Source of the DNA: Branchiostoma floridae
Lineage: Eukaryota; Chordata; Leptocardii; Amphioxiformes; Branchiostomatidae
Direction: 5' to 3'
Length of the DNA stretch: 37,000 nt
NCBI RefSeq assembly: GCF_000003815.2
Contig: NC_049986.1
Location: 18,575,725 to 18,612,724 of the forward strand
A program made the translations under genes and the position numbers. Numbering within the stretch: the first letter of the stretch is position 1; each line of letters opens with the position of its first letter. Below, piece after piece: positions 18,742 to 37,000 of the stretch. The notes beneath the pieces were generated by a model that worked only from the letters and a program-made list of their open reading frames with translations, was not told the origin of the DNA and made no database searches.

Positions 18742-19350
18742 GAATATATATAAACCTTTACAAACGAACTTCGATGCGATCTTCAATTCCTATTTGAAAA
18801 ATTTTGACGTACGTTGAAGCTTGCATAACTCCAATGTAACGTTATTTTAGAAAAAAAACGGTCTCATTGTTTTGAGCCACAGTTCCCTCAAATCAAATAT
18901 ATTTGTGATGTTAAAATGTATTTAGCTGTTTTTAGATCGCAACATCTCTGTGTCTTGAACCTTCTCTTGTTGGTAAACAATAAGACAGCATGTTGACTTG
19001 ACGTACGTTTTTTAGGACTCAGTTTCTGCCAGTGATCTTTCTTCCATTCTGTGTCTCCATGGCTTCAAAAACAGGCACATTATGCCGTTCACCCGATTGA
19101 ACATGAGAAATTCACCTACTGTAAATGATAGTCTGACCTCGTGCATTACATTACAACAGGATTTCGACTTCTTCTCGCTTCGTTGTGATACTAAAAATGT
19201 AAGAACCGTTCCGCTAAGATAAACTAGCTTTTGAACACTGGCAGTTTTAGTAACTTTCCAGCGTGACACACTGCATGGAGTTGAAAACCAGACGAAGCAT
19301 CCACTAGGTGAGCGAGAGAAAGATAGAGCAACAAGAAATAAACACCTATG

Positions 19351-19457
19351 CACACGGACACAGACGCGCAGACAGACACACAGACAGACAGACAGACAGA
19401 CAGACACAGACACAGACACACACACAAACACGACCACACACACACACACACACACAG
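19351..19457. repeat. CAGA/CA compound microsatellite
   Basis: (CAGA)n passing into (CA)n with minor interruptions. Reading frames through it are pure repeat. Confidence 0.95.
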
Positions 19458-19544
19458 CGAGATTTCAAGATACAGAGAGAAAGTGACAGACAGATAAAGA
19501 ACGTTTTAAAGCAAATTCGTGTTCCAACTTCGTACGTAGCGTAG

Positions 19545-20115
19545 CAAACTTTCCCACGGGAATGTATGAATTTGTACAGTGAATAAACTCCCACATGAGA
19601 CACAAATTTTACTTGCCCGATCGGACAAGTGGGGTAGGACATGCACTTGCCCGAACAGCACTTTCACTTGCCCTGGACAATAGGGCTATAGTGGACTTGT
19701 TTATCCCTGTAGAATCTGTACAGTGAAATGTACTCTCACCTGTGAGACACAAATCCGACGGTAAAGTTAGAGATATTTCAGTGCTGATCCGCCTCGAAAA
19801 AACGTCTTCTCACTTGGGTTGACCAAGACATGTGTAACAACTTTGTGCTAAGCGTGACAAACTTTCCCCCGGTAATGTATGAATTTGTACAGTGAATAAA
19901 CTCCCACCTGAGGCACAGATTAGGCGGCGATTGTATAGAGATATTTCAGTGCTGATTTCCGTCTCAATTTGGTTGACGTTATGTGGAACAACTTAACTTA
20001 AAAACTTTCCTTAAGGGATCTGGAATCTGTACAGTGAAATGTTACTCTCACCTGTGGGACACAAATCCGACGGTAATGTTAGGATATTTCAGTGTTGATC
20101 CGCCGAGGGATAACG
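19545..20115. repeat. two-part (A-B-A-B) diverged tandem repeat, period about 312 bp
   Basis: A units carry gtatgaatttgtacagtgaa followed by taaactcccac, at 19564 and 19877. B units carry gaatctgtacagtgaaatg and cacaaatccgacggta, at 19712 and 20023. A and B resemble each other (tgtacagtgaa, then actc.cac, then gatatttcagtg-tgat). The first A unit also contains a cluster of acttgccc/ggacaagt palindromic pieces around 19612-19700. Confidence 0.8.
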
Positions 20116-20764
20116 TTTTCTCACTTGGGTGACGAGCTGAGCTACAAGGCTTCGCCTCACCGAGCCGACCCTGGGTACGAACTGAGCCGGGTTTAGGGTA
20201 GTCCAACGTGTTTCTGGACGAGGCTTAAATTCAACTACGTAATTTATTTGGCCTTCGTCCAGATCTGCCCTATTCCAGTGGTGATTCGCAGCGGAAATTG
20301 AACCCTTTTACCAGATATGTTGTATCAAAACCAAATCGGGAGTTAACAATACAGCCATACATATTCTAACTTTCCTCTTAAAATCACAAAACCCACAAAT
20401 TGTAGAAAAAGTGGAACTCTTTGTCTTCCTCTGCTTCCAAAAAAGAAATCAACCCCAGCCGGTCTAGATATAGTCAACACTAGTATTGCAGTAGTTTATT
20501 TGTATACTAATATTTATCACAGTTCATTGTTATGTTTATATCTTGTCCGTACTCAATAACGGATGGATGGCGTTGTTTTATATTTCTTGTGTTGGTGGGA
20601 TGTGCCTAAACGATTAGATTTTGGGCCACCAAGCGACTAGCCTAGGTACTGCAGTGAAACTTTGGATTTGAGTATCTCGTGTTTTGGTAATTTTTGTTTG
20701 CCAAATTCTGGCATAAGTTTTCTAATCTCTCGATTACACTGCATAATTTCGAAAAGGTCAAGGA

Positions 20765-21085
20765 TGAAGACGGGTGGAAAGTTACAGAAACGCTGGGCGC
20801 TCATTGGCTGAAGTAAAGGAGCGTTCCTGAATGAGATTAACCGAAATGATTCACGCAGATTCCGACGCCTTATATGTAGAATTTAACCACTTATCAGCTA
20901 AAAATTCTGCCGTCGATTTTCAAAAGTAAGCACGCGACACAAGCATCTTGATTCAACTCTTGGACATTAAAAGTATGGCAGACAATGATGACGACTTGGG
21001 AAGGCACTTTGAGGTCACTGACACACAATTACACGTGACAATTACTTCTGCATGAAGCGACGCTATAACCTGTTTACTCACCCAT
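20765..21085 (+). repeat. diverged duplicated segment, copy B
   Basis: Counterpart of 17750-18440 without the MITE. It contains a 26-codon open frame (20975-21055, starting MADNDDDLGRHFEV). Copy A has ATG AGT GAT AAT at the equivalent place but diverges. These could be relics of a duplicated 5' end of a gene, but nothing proves coding. Confidence 0.7.
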
Positions 21086-21696
21086 ATACAGACGCTACAG
21101 ACAGGTCCAATTGTGTTGTCGATATGCCGGAGGGTACACGTTAGTCACAGATTCCCTACAGATTACATTGATGGTGCATGGTGCCATGTGATCTCGGATG
21201 GCGCAAATTCCTACTTTCATACGTTATGGAAAAAAACTAACGTTACAGGGGTACACATGCTAACAAATACCTTAAGCATGAAGTTCCGACGTACATTTTA
21301 CTCATTAAAGTCACTGTTTCTGTGAGTTACCGCATTTGTTACGCTTTTGGGCCACCAGGGTATCAGAAATGGGTAAGTTTAAGCCGTTTATTCAAATAAA
21401 CATAACGAGCGCGCCGACTGTAAATCATAAGTCTGGTTACATGCCCTTTCCCCACCTTGACACGTAGCTGTATTTTTTCACTACCAAACATTTAGGTCCC
21501 TTCAGGCAAACCACGTTGTAATGCATTCCACGAACCCATAACTCTACAAATGATTTTACCTTTACAACTGGTGTATTCATTGTTTTTGTCATCAATTATG
21601 TAAATAAGTTCCTTAAGCTAGTGCTGGAGGCAACCATGGTCCGACCCTCTAGGCGAGGCGAGGTGACGTGTTTATAACTACGATAAATAAACACTA

Positions 21697-21870
21697 GTGG
21701 CGTCGCCTGTGGCGTAACTGATACAGCGTTCGGCTTGGAATCTCTAGAGGTCAAGAGTTCGATACCCACAGTGACCCCGAGGTTATGCCCTAAGGAAAAT
21801 GTACTATACACTATTTACGGATATACACGATCTTCTTTACTTCACCCAGGTGTAAAAATGGGTACCTGAC
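21697..21870 (+). mobile_element. tRNA-derived SINE
   Basis: Has the two internal RNA polymerase III promoter boxes of a tRNA-like head in correct order: A box TGGCGTAACTG (21710-21720) and B box GTTCGATAC (21757-21765). It is followed by a non-tRNA body with tgtaaaaatgggtacctgac, a tail motif I recall from marine invertebrate SINEs. It does not fold as an intact tRNA gene (no matching acceptor stem seen). Confidence 0.75.
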
Positions 21871-23316
21871 TTTGGTTGTTGAGGTAAAAGCAAAGACTAC
21901 CTTTTCCTTTTCTCTGTACTTCGTCTGTTGGACTGTTAATATAAGTTGCTAACTTAAGTGCAGTGCCAACTTGTCCTCGTCTGTCCAAAAGCAAAGAAAA
22001 ATAAACACCGCAGTTGATTAGTCTGAGGGGTGTCCGTCTCTGTGGATTTTCGGAAGTCCGTAAAACTTACGGAACCTCAGTTTAGTAGAATAGCCTGACT
22101 AAAATTGCGCTCCTAGCGACGGGCCCTATAGTTGCCGCCGCCTAGGAGCAGGGGGTCATTAACCCCACCCAGCGAGAGATTGTGTAAACACAGGCTACGT
22201 AGTGGAATATATTGTCTTAAAAATACGTTATCGGGTCGATCCCCCTTCCTCCATAATCTGGAAGTTCATACTTTGAAGTGGGGTCTTCCTCATTTCCTAG
22301 TTTGCAGTAAGTTTTGCCGTCGTTCGTACAGAAGTCTTATTACCATTAACGGGGGCCGCCCTACGATACCCCCCTTTTTTACGCGCTCGAACTCACGGCG
22401 CTCCATCACTAGTTGCCAAAGAGTGGTCAAGTTTTGATCAATAAATTTTTAACACATTCATCTAGAGACCATACTTGAATAAGGAAGGCATCCATACTGT
22501 TCATGAACCCTTCACCCTACGCGTTACAACTGGAAAACACCGAGGACGTTATCGTGAATATAAATTCCGATTTTGAGCCTCGTTAAACAGTGCGCCCTAA
22601 CTTGCCCCGCTTTAGGAATTTGCTCTCTTCGGAAGCTGGTGACCAATTTAGACAAACATAAATAAAAATTCTAATTTTATGATATATTAGCTTTCTTTTG
22701 ACAGTAGAATTGTGATTGTGTGTGCTTCTTGTCTCCCCCGAGGAGGGCTAAATCATTCACAATCCAGGTCGTGTTTTCATGGGAAATGGGCGAAATGCAC
22801 TCAATGCGGAGGCCCGACTAACAAAATCATTACGAAAAACGACAACGCCAAAATCACAAAAAAAACCTCTGTGTACGTATTGGGAAACATATTCGACATC
22901 ACTCTGTGAAGTTTCATTTTTATAGACAGTACGAATCATTTTTAAAGTAACAAATCATTTGGGCGTTCGCTCGTCTGCCACCTGCGGGGCCACGGTCCCT
23001 GGGGAAAACAACGGCGGTGATGCTTATGTTGTTTTTTCTATGGCCGGTCTTCTACTCAACAAACATTTGAAGACCAATATTTGTAGTGTTTTGTGAAGCT
23101 TTGTTGCTTATGTGTATGACAGTTGTGTGGCTGTTTTTTATTGGTTGTTTATTTATGGCCACGAGCCACCAATACCTAGTAACAGGTGACCACAGTGATT
23201 CGGCAGTACCAACATTATTGTGAAAATTCTGTCTTCAAAAAAAGGGGAAGTGAACATGTGTAAAAAGATTTAATAGAAAATAAAACTGTTTGTTTGGACT
23301 TGGTTTATTTACCTTT

Positions 23317-23457
23317 CTAGTCATCATAGTCAGTGGCAACAAACACGGCGTACTTATGCATCATAAGATCAGCAAAAAATCTGGGCATCTTAGGGCGGCC
23401 CCCATTATATATAATAATATTTCGTGGTAGTCCAACTTGTTTAGAAGAACCACACAT
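23317..23457 (-). other. short open frame of unknown status, followed by AATAAA
   Basis: 46 codons from an ATG at 23457 (MCGSSKQVGL... ...YAVFVATDYDD) to TAG at 23317; AATAAA follows at 23309-23304. The same frame upstream to about 23640 reads as cysteine-rich blocks (KCACGGCYKH, KCFTVECRLCPH) interrupted by three stops. It may be a decayed gene, a last exon, or chance. I recognise no family. Confidence 0.25.
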
Positions 23458-25330
23458 CGTCCCTTATGAGCCAGTAAATAACGTTGACGTGACCTGAGGA
23501 ATACCCTTTCCTCCTTGGTTTAGTTGTGTTTTGCACTAGTGGGGACATAGACGACATTCGACCGTAAAGCATTTGCGTCTCTTTCACCGAACTATGGTGC
23601 TTGGTACATGTTTGTAACATCCACCGCATGCACATTTAAAGTGAGAAGAAGAAAATTAACTCTTCCAATACTTTTAATTTGTATATCACTTTATCAGCTT
23701 GAATAAAAAAGCTAGAACACTTTGTTTGTTGCTTTAATGTATTGATATGGACAAGGAGCCCAGAGCACATACAATGTATAAGATAAGGAAATAGAATTTC
23801 ATCATATAATCAGGTGCACACAGCAACACGTCAAAGCATAACCGACATGTCCTTATTAAGAATAAAATAGTACATGTAAGTTGTACTTGAACTTTGCCAG
23901 GTAGAAGCAGACGTCACAATTGGAAAGTTCGAAATGGGCAAACTGAAATCATAGTGCCAACTTAAAACCTTTTAAAATTCTTCTTTAGCCCAAACTAGAG
24001 AATTAGTTCGGTTAAAGCAAACGTTTATCCTATCCCATTTTTGTCAAAATTCGTTTGACAGAAAAACAGATCAGCAGCCAGGACCCAACAACAGCTGAAG
24101 TTCATCACCAACTAAACAGCTGAAGTTCATGGACAAGGACAAACATGAGTTGGTGGATCCTGCATGCCATGAATAGATGGATACAGGAGAACATTGGGGT
24201 CAAACGTTCGAAATTTGGGTATATTACTGAGTACTTTAACAAGATCATGTTTCAGTGCTTATGATGCTACTTGCTCCAGTAACTGTAATGCCTGCCCTTA
24301 TCGTAGCATTTGCAGTTTTGATCAATTTCAATAATTAAATGCGACATGACAATATTGCCTTTTAATATTGCATCACGAATATTAGATATGTTCTACAGGT
24401 ATTTAACCACGTACATATATCAAATGTAGCATTCTCCCTTTAGATATAAACGATAAAACTGCCAAATATTCAGATAGGAACCATATGACAGTAACAAATA
24501 TAATCTGACAGTAACAAATCTTCTATGCCTAGCACCCCAACATAGCTCAGGACAATCCTAGTCTTTATGCATAACACAACAACCTGCACAAACGTTATTC
24601 TTGTGATGAGTGTTTACGGTTGACAGAGGTTATCCACTATTACATTGCCAACTTTCCTTTCAAATTTCCGTCGACTGACAGTGGTATGATATCATTGTGA
24701 TGTTACAAAAGTAAATTGACCAAAAAAGGAGACTTGAAAATCGTCCTGAGCCACATTTCACAAGTCCAGCTTGTGCACCATTTGCCCAAGCCCATAACTA
24801 CTGTACCTTATCATTTTTAATTTATCGTTTCTATCTAAAGGGTGGAAATGACTACATTTGCATGTTAGTCCGGCAGTAGCCATCAGACATAATCTGATTA
24901 CCTTACAATGTGAAACTGACAAATAACTGATCCTTTTTGTGCTATTAGGTGAATAAAAGAGAGTGATTTTTTTTTCACGTCAGCCACAAAGGCATTGTTT
25001 ACTTTCTAGTTTAAGTGTTTTCTAGAAATTAATAGTTACTGTAATAGTTACAGATTGTTAATTAAGTACTGATGAATGAGTTGCAGGAGCTCAAGCATAG
25101 TCATTATTTGCGCACTAGCTACAAGTAATCAACGTTTTAAAAAAGTAGAAAGAGTAGGAATTATGTAATAAATGAGATGAATACTCAACTTAAACTAAAT
25201 CTTAGGTAAATTATCTCGAAGGAGTTGTAATATTTGTCTCCTCTGTTGCTAAGCACATCTCCTCAGCAGTGCCGATCAGCGCTGCTCGCAGTCACTTAGC
25301 CAATGGTGTTCACTGAAAACAACGGGCCCT

Positions 25331-25411
25331 AAAAGTTACAATTGTGATCTAATCTTTACAAAATTCCACAGAAAAGTTACAATTGGGATTTAATCATTAC
25401 AAAATTTCACG
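25331..25411. repeat. 41-bp tandem duplication
   Basis: aaaagttacaattg then a gatctaat/gatttaat variant, then acaaaatt-cac, occurs twice in succession with a few substitutions. Confidence 0.85.
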
Positions 25412-25669
25412 GAAGCAACAGAGCGGAGAAACTTGAGGAAAATAAATAAAGACTGGTTCCTTCACGAGTAGATTCAGGTGTAGTGACTTGACCTCCAAAA
25501 AGTGTCTAGTGATAAATAGATTTGGTAGATGAAACCTCGCTGAATGGAAAACTATCGTGTATTTTGATGGTTAACACGTTGGTTCGAACAATACTGGTAT
25601 TATATTTTTCTGTTGATTCTACAACGTCAAACAATGGCCACCGATGATGGTAAAATTACAAGCACTCAC

Positions 25670-35637
<9,968 letters not shown>

Positions 35638-36117
35638 CTGTGATACAAATTGTTGTTGTTGATAGACGGTACACTTTTGACAAAAAAAATCATTTCTATA
35701 TTTGCTTCTACACAAAGACAATGTGGCCGTGCACTTAAGTTATTAACTTTTTACCACATACAAAGAATAGAATTACAATGAAGAATAAGCATGACAAACT
35801 TACCGCAAATGGTAATATGCAACAATAACGTATAACATAGTGCGGCAATATATCCTATCCTAAGTTGCGAAAAGACCAGCCTGAGCTAGAGGCTTGAGTT
35901 GTCATGAAAGTTAATTTGTGTTACAATTACAATTGAGTGTTACGACTTCGACATCTGCTTGGAGGATAGTCAGTCCATTACGGCCATCTAATAATCATTG
36001 ATTTAAATGTAGATTATAAATCGGAAAGGTTCCATTTTATGATATGTTATCACATATGATGTGTGTATGTTATCACACATGTTATATATATATGCATGTT
36101 CTGTTACTTCAACTCAC
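35638..36117. other. intron with a lone transposon end
   Basis: AT-rich sequence upstream of the first NIDO exon. ctgcttggag near 35952 matches the tips of the foldback elements at 9941 and 15574, without a visible partner. No exon recognised. Confidence 0.4.
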
Positions 36118-36147
36118 CAGTACAGGCGGTGGCAGGAATACCGGACT
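36118..36147 (-). CDS. candidate 30-bp exon upstream of NIDO
   Basis: Between acceptor cttgcatag and donor CTG|GTGAGT, encoding SPVFLPPPVL in phase 0 at both ends. It joins in frame to EMSSLLYPYG of the first NIDO exon. Good splice consensus and phase are the only support. Confidence 0.45.
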
Positions 36148-36617
36148 CTATGCAAGAGAAATAAAAAAGATAATACAAATAAAAATGTCAATCTTTAAAA
36201 ACGTTACGTGTAAATATGAATTCGACAGAACGAAGTAGGTCCTATATCTCCACCATTGCAAAGAAATCTCTGTACCCATACTTAATCAATTGTACATAAT
36301 TATGATTGTTGTATGTGTTTTTTTGGTGACCCCTATGGGACCAATATATATACTGCTATTCTTCACAAAGATTAACTAGCAACTAAAATGTACTCCAAGA
36401 CCATTGACACCCAGTCTATTTCCCCTATCTTACTTATATCGATGCGCGGACATTTTACGTCTACTAGGCGATATGTACGTTTGCAACTTAAAAGTTAAGC
36501 CTTCAACATCATTAGTGTATCCAAAAGTACGGTAGTCATATCTATAGTGTTAAGAAAGTGTTATAAAATTGTAATTGAAGTAAGAATATTTAAAATTGTT
36601 TAGTGATTTAAACTCAC

Positions 36618-36635
36618 GTAAAACTCAGTCCTGCT
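36618..36635 (-). CDS. candidate 18-bp microexon
   Basis: Between acceptor caccttacag and donor TAC|GTGAGT, encoding SRTEFY, phase 0 at both ends, compatible with the exon at 36147-36118. It may be part of a short-exon N-terminal stretch, or chance. Confidence 0.25.
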
Positions 36636-37000
36636 CTGTAAGGTGACAGAATCAATGTGGTCTTCCGTGGTCTATTCATGGACAGTGGCAATGATGAAAA
36701 GAACGTTACTTTTGATAGTATCTACTTGGAATTGTATACATAAAGTAACTTAATTGCATGGAACTGGCAAAGTGGGCGGCTACATGCACCTGAAAAGTAT
36801 CAAAGCCCGCTTAGGCCTCACTGACTTGATTTTATTGATGACATCCTCCGAAGACCCCAAAACTAATGCGCCAGGATGAAAAAAAGAGAAAACAAAAAGA
36901 AGAACACAAATTAAAGAACAAAAAGAAGAAGGAAAAATAATTGCTGCTAAACCACGGGGGTAAACATCCAGTTTATTTTCCCAGGCTTTATTTGTCTTAT
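36636..37000. other. no gene recognised; purine-rich tract
   Basis: Contains an A/G-rich tract at about 36877-36942. The 5' end of the NIDO gene (signal peptide exon) is expected at or beyond this edge but was not identified. Confidence 0.4.

Larger units (their letters stand above)
17203..25669. other. 8.5-kb repeat-rich intergenic region, no complete gene recognised
   Basis: Between the gap and the 3' end of the lectin gene. The left end should hold the ASNS 5' UTR and promoter, but no core element is convincing. Repeats are listed separately: a duplicated segment, two foldbacks, a PIF/Harbinger-like MITE, a two-part tandem repeat, a SINE and small duplications. From about 21900 to 25300 I see mostly unique AT-rich sequence without coding signals, apart from a short cysteine-rich open stretch near 23317-23640. 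Remaining 3' exons of the lectin gene may lie just below 25670. Confidence 0.5.

Noticed and set aside
20140-20215. tRNA-like look of the gagctgagctacaaggc / ggtacgaactgagc stretch
   Set aside because: The apparent A-like and B-like boxes are in the wrong order on either strand and no cloverleaf stems are seen.
22132-22437. 101-codon plus-strand frame
   Set aside because: Low-complexity Ser/Arg-rich translation without motifs; no supporting exon structure.
25400-25545. Candidate terminal exon of the lectin gene (acceptor ccattcag at about 25541)
   Set aside because: Reads in phase but the peptide has no family resemblance, and alternative acceptors give equally arbitrary tails; left unassigned.

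Overview
This looks like a lancelet (Branchiostoma-type, cephalochordate) genomic window. That assignment is inferred from animal-style genes cut into many short exons with GT/AG introns, a shuffled extracellular protein (NIDO, TIG-like, AMOP, VWD, Sushi, C-type lectin), a TPR protein of a kind I associate with lancelets, dense small inverted-repeat transposons, CA microsatellites and an assembly gap. It is not bacterial: nothing resembles operons, Shine-Dalgarno sites or CRISPR. All three recognisable genes lie on the minus strand.

Layout. 1-1269: satellite array with a 182-bp period, running off the left edge. 2732-3427: first coding exon of a TPR protein. 3428-5827: intergenic, with two local duplications just beyond the ASNS stop. 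5828-14166: ten coding exons of asparagine synthetase (ASNS), 474 codons plus stop, all joining in phase. The N-terminal exon with the catalytic cysteine is not visible. A donor-like AAG|GTAAAA sits exactly at the edge of the N gap (16690-17202), so that exon is probably inside the gap. 14167-25669: about 11.5 kb with no recognised complete gene, holding foldback elements, a tRNA-derived SINE, a duplicated segment, a two-part tandem repeat and microsatellites. 25670-35637 (possibly to 36635): a large secreted or cell-surface gene with exons for NIDO, TIG-like, AMOP, VWD, Sushi and C-type lectin domains; a LINE tail lies antisense in one intron.

How the parts relate. The three genes show no sign of acting together. 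ASNS is cytosolic amino-acid metabolism, the TPR protein is probably an intracellular scaffold, and the large gene is an extracellular adhesion or recognition protein. The most interesting points are the domain order of the large gene, the lost calcium/sugar residues in its lectin domain, a break inside its NIDO domain, an ASNS intron crowded with transposons that splits the ATP-binding motif, and paired short transposons whose target-site duplications are still readable.

Exon boundaries were read by eye from splice consensus plus reading-phase agreement. No alignment or database search was run.
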